Source: Nymphaea colorata
Taxonomy: Eukaryota; Streptophyta; Magnoliopsida; Nymphaeales; Nymphaeaceae
DNA length: 64,000 nt
Direction: 5' to 3'
Assembly (NCBI RefSeq): GCF_008831285.2
Contig: NC_045143.1
Coordinates: forward strand, 22,692,302 to 22,756,301
In this document: positions 12,501 through 22,706 of the stretch, piece after piece
Numbering within the stretch: the stretch's first letter is position 1
Layout of the letters: each line of letters starts with the position of its first letter
Translations under genes and position numbers: made by a program
The notes under the pieces: generated by a model
What the model was told of the DNA's origin: nothing
What the model saw: the letters and a program-made list of their open reading frames with translations, nothing else
Databases searched by the model: none

Positions 12501-12997
12501 AGCCTTTTTACACAAAGCAAATGCGCCTAAGGAATTAAGTCTAGCTACGTAATGCATTAAACCAAACTAGACCGGGCCTAGCGCCCAACACTTAAACTAA
12601 TTATGCTAGCCCTTGAGCTTGCTCAGCCCAAGGTGGGGACCTCGTGAGGGGATCCGCCCTCACTTCGGGTTAAGAGTGTAAGGGTTCGGTCTGGTTTGAC
12701 CGAACCATTTCCTAAGACGTTAGTCCTAGGTCGCCTTCAAGGCTCATGCGGACTAGGCTCGATGGGTTTAATCTCTACGAACCTGATTTCTGGACCACAG
12801 TCACCCTGAGACTCTTGTAATTTAAGCACCGTTGAAGACCCAGTTGCTCCTCCCGCTCCTCCCGCTGCAACCGTATCTGATTCTTCAATCTTCTTCTTGG
12901 GACTACTCTTGATGCAATGCAAAGACCGAGCCCATAAGTCGGAAGCCTTGCGCTTCCTCTGGCTAGGTTCGGCCAGCTCGGCCTCTGCTGGGTTCGG
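9529..12997 (-). repeat. Second, truncated chromovirus LTR copy in tandem
   Basis: From 9529 the sequence jumps to the equivalent of position 6055 in the first LTR and then follows it closely to the equivalent of 247 (GGGTTCGG). So this copy lacks about 372 bp at its plus-strand start (the end of the LTR in element orientation) and about the last 12 bp. Identity to the first copy is very high by eye, differing by scattered substitutions. Most indels are concentrated in 9610-9780 versus 6140-6290. No internal region separates it from the first LTR. It could be a nested or recombined insertion, or an assembly join made across a repeat next to the gap. Confidence 0.85.
12366..12375 (-). promoter_or_regulatory. 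Likely TATA box in second LTR copy
   Basis: This is the same GTATAAATAG on the minus strand as in the first LTR. It shows that this promoter segment is kept in both tandem copies. Confidence 0.45.
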
Positions 12998-13436
12998 TCA
13001 TGTCTTTGGCCTACGGCCTCCGAGGTACAACGTGACGGACGGTGGGTCTAAGCCCGGGCTCAAGCAGCAAATAAGCAAACTAACAAGTTCCTAAGTAAAA
13101 ACAAAACTCCCACCCGAAACCACAAGGGGGTTAAGGAGACGATACCGGCCATGGTGATTCCTTGGCTACGCCGAATGAGATCCGAGGCGAATACCGTGCC
13201 TCGGATATTGCAGCTACAGACCAGAGAAGTCCACTTGAGGCGAGCCTCCTCGGAGCTTGCTGCAAGGGCTAGGAGACCGACGGGAAGCGCACGGCCTGAC
13301 AGCCGCTGGACGCCGACGGTGCTGACGTAGAGGGAGAGTCGGCTGGGATGGCCCGGCCGATGCTGGCCGCGCAACGGATGCCGACTGCGCAGACGGTAGG
13401 ATGGCGGGGAGCGCGCGTCCGAGTGCCCGATGCTGC
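12998..13436 (-). repeat. Third LTR-like segment, diverged, running into the assembly gap
   Basis: After GGGTTCGG the sequence changes to a stretch that matches the order of words in the first LTR from about 6040 onward, but only loosely. Shared points include GGCTCAAGCAGCAAATAAGC versus GGCTAAAGCAATAAAGG, CTCCCACCCGAAACCACAAG versus the CTCCCACGACTACAAG region, and a CCTTGGCTACGCC versus GCTTGGCTGCGC region. It looks like the LTR of a related but distinct family. It enters the LTR at almost the same offset as the second copy does. Confidence 0.6.
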
Positions 13437-13536
13437 NNNNNNNNNNNNNNNNNNNNNNNNNNNNNNNNNNNNNNNNNNNNNNNNNNNNNNNNNNNNNNNN
13501 NNNNNNNNNNNNNNNNNNNNNNNNNNNNNNNNNNNN
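13437..13536. other. Assembly gap of 100 N
   Basis: Exactly 100 N, the usual placeholder for a gap of unknown size. The sequence changes from LTR on the left to the inside of a different, plus-strand retrotransposon on the right, so the two sides need not be physically adjacent. Confidence 0.98.
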
Positions 13537-13864
13537 AATGACGCCTTGCACATAGTGGTAGAGACAAGGGGCACCAGAGTCTCCCACGTTTTAATTGATG
13601 GTGGAGCAAGCCTGAACATCTGTCCACAACAAACAGCTCGTGAGTTGGTCATAAGACAGGCCGACTATACTCTATCACAATTTTCATCCATGGATATGAC
13701 GGGACAGGACAACCATGCCTAGGATGCATATGTCTAGATTTGAATATTTCTGAGACGTATCATCGAGTTTTATTTCATGTGGTGGATATAGAACCCTCCT
13801 TCAACTTGTTGCTTGGCAGCCATGGATCCATGCTACCAATGTAGTTCCTCCACTCTACATCAGT
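13537..13864 (+). pseudogene. Tat-lineage aspartic protease, broken
   Basis: The frame opens at the gap edge with NDALHIVVETRGTRVSHVLI, then the active-site segment LIDGGASLNICP. Here the usual Tat-lineage D-N-G is D-G-G. It continues past a stop at about 13720 with a segment like FNLLLGSHGSMLP, the flap and C-terminal part of such proteases. The protease would cut the gag-pol polyprotein. Frame changes at about 13700-13860 show it is inactive. Confidence 0.75.
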
Positions 13865-14338
13865 GTGTCAAATGGATCACAACGGGAATTCTATAACCAT
13901 CTATTAGAGGATAGAGAAAGTCGGCTTGTACACCCAATGATTCCGGTACCAACATATACAATTGAGGTACCCAGTATTCGAGTCTACAAAGAGGAAGAAA
14001 TATCTCAAAGTCTTAGCAGATTGGCCATTCAGAAACCAAAGAAACAGGTATGGGTGAAAAAGGGTACCAAACCTGAAACAAGTTACAAAAGTCATCCGTT
14101 GTTCAAGAAATTCTACCAGAATGAGAAAGGATTGGATGTACTCATACGCCATGGCTACCAGCCATTTACTGGCATTGGCAAACATGAAAATGAAATCTTG
14201 GAACCAGTTACCTTGACAGGACAACGAGGCACTCAAGCCTTGGGATGCCAAAGCTATGAAAAAGTGGATGTAGAGGATTTCAAGCCAGTACCTTTCGTCA
14301 AGAGCAATACCATAGGCGGATGTTCACCATCAATTTGA
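13865..14338 (+). pseudogene. Protease to reverse-transcriptase linker of Tat-lineage pol
   Basis: This is a 157-codon open stretch with SHPLFKKFYQNEKGLDVLIR followed by HGYQPFTGIGKHENEILEPV. A matching block occurs in the minus-strand element at 40588-40370 (KHPLYVYFMKNPKGFQLLLK, GGYHPLTGLKKNKDGILQP). It therefore belongs to this type of polyprotein rather than being a separate gene. I know no function for this linker. It ends at a TGA at 14336-14338, before the reverse transcriptase starts. Confidence 0.7.
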
Positions 14339-14449
14339 ATCAACAAATCCGCAATCATTTTGTCGTCATTGTACTCAAATAGACCAAGTGTCTTCATTTT
14401 GTAATACCTTCAAAAATACAATGACAAATGCAAATTACTTCCATATACA

Positions 14450-15297
14450 ATGTCTCAAATTTCATCTAACTTCTTTACAATCTTTAGGATGGCATCTGAG
14501 GATCAAACATCAAAAGCCTTTAAGGAGATAAATCCAGAACTCACTGAGGCCGAATGTCCAGAGTTCATCCAAATGAGAAAGCAAGATCAACTGTCACCTC
14601 TGATTAATGATCCGATTGAGGAAATTAACATTGGCACGGAAGAGAGTCCAAAGATTTTGCAAATTGGAACAAGTCTCTCAGCAGAAGAAAGAAAAGAGTT
14701 GATAGACTTCCTCAAAAATCATCAAGAAGCCTTTGCGTGGACTTATGAGGACATGTCAGGACTTGATACAAAATTAGTCGAGCATCGACTACCATTGAAA
14801 CCAGAATGCAAGCCAATCAAACAAAAGTTGAGGAAACTAGACCCTCGTCTTGAGGGGCAAGTTAAGGAAGGCCTGGAAGACCTACTAAAGGCAGGATTCA
14901 TCCGAACAATCGACTATCCTGAATGGTTAGCAAACATTGTGGTAGTCCCAAAGAAAAATGACAAAATTCGGCTCTGCATCGATTTCAGAGATTTGAATAA
15001 GGCTACACCAAAGATGACTACCCACTTCCAAACATTGATTTGTTGGTAGACAGTACCGCAGGTCACGCTATGTTCTTCTTTATGGATGGATATTCTGGTT
15101 ATAACCAAATTAAGTTGGCAGCTCAAGATCAAGCCAAAACATCATTTACAACACCATGGGGTACCTTCTGCTATACAGTAATGCCATTTGGTTTGAAGAA
15201 CGCTGGGGCAACATATCAAAGGGCTATGACAGCTATTTTTCATGACCAAATGCATCAAATCATGGATGCATATGTAGATGATCTACTAATTAAGTAA
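14450..15297 (+). pseudogene. Tat-lineage reverse transcriptase, one frameshift
   Basis: The N-terminal part reads AFAWTYEDMSGLDTKLVEHR and PEWLANIVVVPKKNDKIRLC, up to about 15010. A loss of one base there (around CACCAAAGATGAC) shifts the frame. The second part (15040-15297) carries HAMFFFMDGYSGYNQIKLA, MPFGLKNAGATYQRAMTAIF and the catalytic AYVDDLLIK. It is followed by TAA stops at about 15296 and 15332, in a stretch that still reads KTRENHINIL and VFDRLLQYKLRLNPQKS in frame. It would copy element RNA to DNA. The polymerase motifs are all present although the frame is not. Confidence 0.88.
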
Positions 15298-15366
15298 AAA
15301 ACAAGGGAGAATCACATCAACATTCTTTCTTAAGTTTTTGATAGACTCTTACAATACAAACTTAGA

Positions 15367-16500
15367 TTGAATCCACAAAAAAGTGTATTTGGTGTGGAAT
15401 CCGGTAAGCTTTTGGGATTTATGGTCAGCAAAAAGGGAATCAAGATGGATCCTTCCAAAGCAAAGGCGAACATCGAAATGTCACCCCCAACAAATCTTAA
15501 GGAGCTACACAGCTTGCAAGGCAGAATTCAGTCAATCAGAAGGTTTATATCTAATCTTGCCATGAGGTGCGAACCCTTCAACCATTTACTACAGAAAGGA
15601 GTCAAATTTGAATGGGGGCATGAATGTCAAGCCTCATTCGAAAAGACCAAGAAGTATCTTCTTTGCCCACCAATTTTAAAACCTCCAATTTTAGGGGAAC
15701 CTCTACTCCTTTACATCACAGTTAACGATTCAGCCTGTGGTGGATTTCTGACTCAATATGAAGAAGGATGTCGAATAGAACATGTCATTTATTACATCAG
15801 TAAGACATTTGTGCAGTATGAAAAGAACTACTCGCACATGGAAAAAACTTGCTTATCCTTGGTGTGGATGTGTCAAAAATTAAGGCATTATCTGTTGGCT
15901 TGTGAAGTTAAAATTTTATCCAAACTTAATCCACTCAAATATATCCTCGAACAGCCATCTCTGAATGGAAGGATAGCAAAGTGGCAGGTTTTGCTGATGC
16001 AATATGATTTGGAATATGTGTCACAAAAATCAATCAAGGGGCAAGCCATTGCAGATCAATTGGCAGATTTTCCTCTATATGAAGAAATTAGAACAAATGA
16101 TGATTTTCCAGATGAGCAAATCCTGACGACTGAACCAGAGCCGATTTGGGAGATGTACTTTGATGGATCTAAGAGCACAGCTGGGGCAGGCATTGGGATA
16201 CTTTTCATTACACCAGAAAGGGAAATGATTCATTACTCTCTCAATTGAATTTTTCCTGCACGCATAATATGGCAGAGTACAAGGCCCTAATCCAAGGACT
16301 CAAAATGTTGCTCAAATTTAAAGTGCAGAGAGTTCGCATTTTTGGAGATTCTCTCTTAGCTGTCAGTCAGGTCAATGGAGATTGGCAAGTCAAAGATCAA
16401 AAATTGATCCCATATCAAGAGTTAGCAGCTTCCTCTTAAGACAGTTCGAGGAATGTCAACTCTTACATGTCAAAAGAGAATTTAACCCAATAGCAGACGG
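15367..16500 (+). pseudogene. Dual RNase H region of Tat-lineage pol, frameshifted
   Basis: From 15367 the frame reads the thumb/connection part (LNPQKSVFGVESGKLLGFMV) and the first RNase H (LLLYITVNDSACGGFLTQY, ISKTFVQYEKNYSHMEKTCL, LNPLKYILEQPSLNGR). A second, archaeal-type RNase H follows (EPIWEMYFDGSKSTAGAGIG), with catalytic Asp, then after a frameshift near 16245 THNMAEYKALIQGLKMLLKF and FGDSLLAVSQVNGDWQVKD. A further shift occurs near 16425. RNase H removes the RNA strand of the hybrid. The second copy is the hallmark used here to place the element in the Tat lineage. Confidence 0.85.
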
Positions 16501-17880
16501 TTTAGCCAGTTTAGGCTCTACCATTGCCTTCAAACCTAGAGAATCTATCAGATCTTTTGAAGTTGGAAGACTCGAACAACCATCTTTTGTCATATCAGAA
16601 CAGGTGTTGCAAGCAGAAAGTAGAGAAACACCATGGTATCAAAACATCAAGGATTTTCTCCAAACTGGAACACTTTCACCAGAAATGTCTCGAAAAGAGC
16701 AAAGAGTTTTGAGACACATGTCTTCAAGATATTTCATTCTAGCCGACATCCTATACAGAAGAGGATTCAGCACAGAATATGCTAGATGTCTCGATGCAAA
16801 TGAGGCACTAGAAGTCATTCAAGAAGCCCATGAAGGAATTTGTGGGGGACATGTAGGGTATCAGACTCTCGTCAAGCAGATAGTCAAAGCAGGGTACTAT
16901 TGGCCCACAATGCAAAGAGACTGTCAACAATTTGTCAAGAAATGCATCAAATGTTAGTTGCATGCACCATCAATTCATGCTCCAGCAGCGTACCTTCATT
17001 CGGTCAGCTCACCATGGCCATTCTCCATGTGGGCCTTCGACGTAGTCGGTCCAATCAATCCACCTGCCTCAAATGGACACAGGTATTTTCTTGCAGCTAC
17101 AGATTACTTCACCAAATGGGTGGAAGCGATCACTTTAAAAACAGTCGAAGGACAACACGTAGTGTCCTTCATTCACAAAAATCTTTTGTGTAGATTTGGC
17201 ATCCCGCATGATATCGTTTCTGATAACGGTACTCATTTCAAAAATGAGAAAATGCACAATCTCTGCTACAAACACAAAATACAACATCACTTTTCTGCCC
17301 CATATTACCCTCAAGGTAATGGTCAGGCAGAGCAACCAACAAGATTTTGATTCGTGTCTTAGAAAGGACTGTTGAAACAGGCCGAGATTGGCACGAGAAA
17401 ATGCACAATGCACTTTGGGCGTATCGAACCACAATTCGGACACCCACCAATACTACACCAGCAGAATTAGTATATGGAACGGAAATTGTCCTTCCATTAC
17501 ATGTCCAAAAACCAGCAATGAAATTTGCTGCTCTCATTGAACTCCCAATTAGCAAATATCAAAAAAAGAGACTTGCTCAATTAGACCTCTTAGACGAGAA
17601 AAGACTACAAGCGGCAGAGCATGCCGAAGTCTATCGTAAGAGAGTCGCCCGACATTATGCCAAATCAGTCATTGAAAGAAAATTTCAGGTAAATGATCTT
17701 GTTTTAAGATCCATAGTTCCACTCAGGAGTAGACCCAAAGGAAAATGGGCGCCGAACTAGGAAGAACCATATGTTGTCAAAGAGGTTCTACCTCACAATT
17801 CTTATCGACTGATTGATGCCGATGGGGTTGAAATCCCTGATCCAATTAATGCTTTGCATCTCAAAAAATTCTATACTTGA
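16501..17880 (+). pseudogene. Tat-lineage integrase, broken by one stop and one frameshift
   Basis: The zinc-binding part reads AHEGICGGHVGYQTLVKQI to QFVKKCIKC, ending at TAG (16955-16957) exactly where relatives have Gln. Reading resumes in frame with LHAPSIHAPAAYLHS and the catalytic core (WAFDVVGPINPPASNGHRYF, ATDYFTKWVEAI, DIVSDNGTHFKNEK, YYPQGNGQAE). One base is missing near 17330. Then comes RVLERTVETGRDWHEKMHNA, LWAYRTTIRTPTNTTPAELV and the C-terminal part to about 17880, with a further TAG at 17758-17760. No chromodomain is seen. It would catalyse insertion of the cDNA. Confidence 0.88.
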
Positions 17881-18934
17881 ATTTGCAATTCAAAAAAAAT
17901 TCAAAATAGTTGTGCTTTGATAAGCACGTTTGTAACAATTTTCGAACCAACTAAGGGGCATGGTATCCCTTAGGAAAAAGTTTAAAAAATGCATCAAAAT
18001 TTTCAAACTCAACCCATGTCTTGAGGACAATTGCAAGGGCATCGTCTTGAAATATGCAAGAAATTTCACAGACATTGAGGGACTAATGTATAACAATTAA
18101 TGTTGGTCCCGACAATCGGCATTTGTAAAGTCTAGCATGAGATGCCATACGAAAAAGTCTTGTCACCTAAAAGACCTTGGCAAGATGCTAGAAAAAGCTA
18201 TCAAGCGAAATGAGTTGAGCAATGAGCTCGGGGTGAGTGTAGTTGTTCCTCTGGTTCAAAGCTCAGCAGGCGCGGATGGGCATATGACCTATGCTTACGC
18301 TGTGAAGCTAAAAAGCAATCCATGAACATTTTGTTTATATTAAGTCTCCTAAAGCCTTCTGAATTCGAGCAAGTAAGTCCGGGGAGTGTTTTACATTTGG
18401 TACCCTGAGGCCAACTGGTCTAGGAGTTACCGGCCCAAAGCTTGTTACAAGGGTTCAGAAGAAAGCCCGATATACTTGATATTACACAAAGCAAACTACA
18501 CAAAACCGCCAAAGCGGTGGAACTCCGTAGTAGCTTTTGGGGTGGTGAGGAATTTCTCCCAAGAGTGAAGGGTGGCTCAAAAAGAAAATCAAAATTCAAA
18601 AGCAAAAGCGAGTATGTGAAAAACTAAGTAAAAGGAGAGAAAAAGCACTTGCCAATGGTTTAGAAGGCATCGAGGGCAAATTTCTCCAAGCATCAAATGC
18701 AAAAACTTTCACAATTACAAAATTTTTCAACCAACATTAATTCATCTACAAAGTCTCCAATGAGATGGAGAAAAATCTTCTTATTTCAGGTCTATGCCTA
18801 GCGTTTCCCCTCGAGCGAGGATGGTTCAAGATCATTTGAAAAATGGATTTTCCAAACGATTTGCAAAAATTTGGTGCGTGAATCTTTGCTATTAAGCAAA
18901 TTATTCAATTTGCTTAACAGCAAAGAGGGGCATC
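17881..18934 (+). other. Non-coding 3' region and polypurine tract of Tat-lineage element
   Basis: Just over 1 kb without a recognisable gene lies between integrase and the 3' LTR, a common feature of this lineage. It ends in the purine-rich CAAAGAGGGGCATC (18921-18934), the likely polypurine tract, immediately followed by the LTR start TGTTAACACC. Confidence 0.65.
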
Positions 18935-21900
18935 TGTTAACACCCCAAATTTTTCTACATCAAAATTGAAGCAATTGTGAAAATTTACAATTTCAAAGCC
19001 AATTTTGAATCTAAAGAACAATTAGATTCAAATCATGAATTTAACCCAAGACACGAATCCCAATGCAGGACTACGAGTCCAAATCCAATTGCAAAATGCA
19101 AATTTTGACTTAGATCCAAGAATTGGATCTAATTCAATCTAAAATGCTACGTGGGACCCACGTGTGGGCCCCACCTAGCCCGTGTGGTTAAGAGCCCCCC
19201 AGGGGCCATGCCCCCTCCATGTCAAAAAAAATAATAAATAAATATTTTCTCTCAAATTAATTGAAGAAAAGTCATTTTCAAGAAGAAATAAAGGAGAAAC
19301 CTAGGAAAAGAGAGACATTTGTGTCTCTCTCTCTTCTTTAACCAAGTCCTTAAAGAAAAAAATCATTTTCAAGGAAGTAATTACTAGACTGGTCAAACTC
19401 ACTTAACCTACTTAATCCAAGTAGGTTTGACCCGGGTGCACTCAAATGTGGTGCCAATTCCAGCTAGGTTCGGTCACCACGGGCTCAACACAGTCAAAAC
19501 GTAAGTCTGTCTCATGATCCAATTAATGGACGAAAATAGACTTTGACCGAACCAAACCCACTTTGACTAAACTCAGTCAAAGTACAATTTAGCTCAATTA
19601 AGACCTTTCTTGACCCAAATTTATCAAATTACATCAAATTAAGTCAAACTACTTGCAAATGAGCTTTGACTTTGGTCAATTGATCGAAATTGATCAATTT
19701 GGACAATTTTGCCCTTCTGCGGTCAACTTAAGATTAAAAAGCCTAAAATGGTTTATGAAAGACAAATAAATATTTGAATTTGTCAAATGCATGAATCAAA
19801 TACCAAATTTAAATTGAATTTCTCAAGTGAAAGTTTGATTCAGTTGAAATCCATTTTCAATCAAGTTTTAGACGAAAATACCCTTTTCGAACCAAATTTG
19901 ATAATTTTTTAAATTTTATTAAAATTTAAATTGAATTATCATAATTCAATGGCATTTGGAGCTTAGTAACTAGGTTTTAACCTTATAAGTTCGATTTCAA
20001 ACAAAAAATAAATAAAAAGTACAAAATAAGGGCAAAACCCTGTGCAATGGCATTTTCATCCAAAATTTTGGTCAAAATGGTCACCTAGGTCGGAACCCAT
20101 GTTGACCAAACCTAGCCCAGCCCACCTACATCGTGGAAATGGGCTGAGAAATGGTCAATTAGAGCCTTTAAAGTCTATTTAACTCGTTTTACAAGTCCCC
20201 AAGGTCTTAAGCAAGTTCCCAATGTGAGTTAAGAAGGTGGTTGAACCCACCTCCTCCTCTATATAAACCTCCCCTTGGCCACCAAGGGGGAGGACGAAAT
20301 TTTGGAGCATTCTATCAAATTGCTGCAGCCAAGGAGCTAGGAGTGAGAAGCCAAGGAAGAGAGAAGAGGTTCGTCCAAGCCCCCTTCCCCATTTTCTCTC
20401 ATTCTCTTCTTCACTTTCTTCTATTTTCCTCATTGATTTTGCTAAGTTAGGGTGCTTAAGTGAACCCGTACTTAGGATTTTCGTGGTGAGAAGCCCTCTT
20501 TACCACTCCAAATTCCAGCAAGCAAGCTATTTCTTATTCTAGTTTTGCTAAGCTTGAATCCACGGTTGGATTCTTGCTTAGGATTGCTTGAGTTAGAAAA
20601 CAAGTGAAGACGAAGGACAAACATCAAGACCGACCGACCGCAAGGTAGGTGATCTTAACTCACTTCTCTTCTACTTTAGCTTATTGTTGATTTATTTTAA
20701 TTCCAGCAATTCGTGGGAGGGTTTATTTTCATTTGCTTACGGCTGGGAATGATGTCCAGCTAAGGGAAACCTACGCTTCAATGTACATGTTAATGCATAA
20801 TGCATGCATATGTCGGTTTTTCTTAAATATGAACCCAAGTGTCAAATTTTGAAATGGGCCCCAAGGCCACGTTCCTTTCAAAGGAATCAACTTAATACCA
20901 TTTTGAACTCCCTACTATGAGAGAATCCCACGGTGAGAGAGTGATTTTGCTACATCACGTATGATGAAAATGCCTATAAGGGATGCATACGTTTTTATGA
21001 ATGTGATCCACCCTTGCATGGCGAAATGATGAACGAATAAGCTTGAGTCTTGTTTTATTTTCGTTCTTATTCACAGTCATTTTGATTCATGTCTTTCAAT
21101 TTAATTAATCAAGGGTAGTGGGGAAGATTTGAAACAAGTTTTCAATCTTCCTACATAAAAGAACCCAACCATGAATCATCATGATTCATGAGTCATGCGG
21201 TCCCTTGATAAAATTTCATTTTGAAAAGTAAGGTACGTATATGTATACGTTGTTATATATGTACATATATGTATCCGATTTCTTGTCAAAAATTACATTC
21301 CTCCCTTAAAATCAGGTTGGAACATGTTTTCAAACCGGTTTTTAAGGAAATTGGCCATTTTTATTGATTTTCCTAGTGCAAGACTATGAATCATTTTCAT
21401 TTCATTTTTACTTAATTTCAGCAAATCCATACGTAAGATGTATGTATGTTGTTGAAATCAGATCATGTTTCATAGGAATTGGTTTAAGAATGTCAAAGTT
21501 TACATATTTGAAATACCAACTATCCTAGAATCATCCAAAAGAGTTGACGATCTCATTACTATCAAATCTGGAATTTGAATCTATTTGAAAGACTTGTCAT
21601 TTCCATCTAAGAAACAAGATATTTATTGGAATCAATGTCGACAATTTTCAGCTATTTAAATCAACACAATGTCTGATTTTTAGCTATTTTGAGACAAAAG
21701 TGGATGTCCTCCACGTCTCCCATCCATTTCAAAGATTTAACTTGACATCATTTATATATTTTCACAATTTTGATAATTTTATGTCAAGCCTCAAGCTTAT
21801 GGACTATATCTCTAATTCATGTGCTTAATCATATAATGAGCACATATAGAGAAAGTCCTACATTTTAATCAATCTTCATGCATAGATTGTATGACATGCA

Positions 21901-22706
21901 ATACAGACTTTGAAAGATTATGAGGGAGTGAAGAATGTATGTTTCATATGAATGAATCTTGAGGGATTATGAGAGAGAGAAGAAGGAATGTTGCATATAC
22001 TTTCTCTTCTCGTTTCATGCATTCACTTTCACTCAAAATCAATAGCACCACATGCACATTCTCAAGAAATTAAGTGATTCAAATTTAAGTTTCAAAAAGT
22101 GACCAAGTCATATTGCAATGAGAATTTGTAAACCTCACTTAACATCAAAAGAAAACACAAGCAATGCATTCATAATCTTTTGGCCAAAGTGCATTTGAAA
22201 AACAACATGTTTTCTAACAATTTGAAACCTATGTTCTTTCAAAAGAATGAATTCTACAAATCACATGATTTGACAAAAGAAGAGTTCAAAATCAATTTTT
22301 ATCATAAGATGATCATCATCATCTAGAGTTCACAACAAAGAACTCAATTCCAAATCTTCAAAAATCCTCAAGAATTATGTGTTTCAAATAACACCAAAAC
22401 AAAGGTTTTTAAACCAACTTGAAAACCCCCAATATTCAAATTCATTTATTCAAAAAAATGAATTTCGGTTCTTGAATCCAAAACCTCAATGCATAAGCAT
22501 ATAGGACTTACATCAATAACTCGTATATGATCCAAATGATCCTTAGTCCTTGGTCTAATTACCCCTGTTAAAGGCGGCAGGAACGGTTGGACCTCGTACT
22601 GACGAGTGGATCCCTTTCTCTTGAAAATTTTCTCAAAGCCCCAATTTTAAAAGAATTTTGCTGACTCGCATTTCGACCTCCTTGAAAAAGGAGTGGGGTG
22701 CGAACA
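18935..22706 (+). repeat. 3' LTR of Tat-lineage element (about 3.8 kb)
   Basis: It begins TGTTAACACCCC after the purine tract. It most likely ends at ...GGGGTGCGAACA (22706), a typical ending for LTRs of this group, where GGTGCGACA-like ends are common. The body is AT-rich with many CAAATTT-like words. The right boundary is less certain than the left because no second LTR is in the window for comparison, and no target duplication can be checked. Confidence 0.65.
20259..20268 (+). promoter_or_regulatory. Likely TATA box of Tat-lineage LTR
   Basis: CTATATAAAC lies in a CTCC-rich setting within the LTR. Transcription would start about 30 bp downstream. The call is by motif and position. Confidence 0.5.

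Larger units (their letters stand above)
13537..22706 (+). mobile_element. Tat-lineage Ty3/gypsy retrotransposon, decayed; 5' end lost in the gap
   Basis: This is a plus-strand element in the order protease, linker, reverse transcriptase, RNase H, second (archaeal-type) RNase H, integrase, about 1 kb non-coding, purine tract, long 3' LTR. Two successive RNase H domains and the absence of a chromodomain are known marks of the Tat/Ogre lineage. Every coding block carries frameshifts or stops. The 5' LTR, primer site and gag are missing to the left of, or inside, the N gap. The related minus-strand element at 34.5-40.9 kb shares the same layout. Confidence 0.85.
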
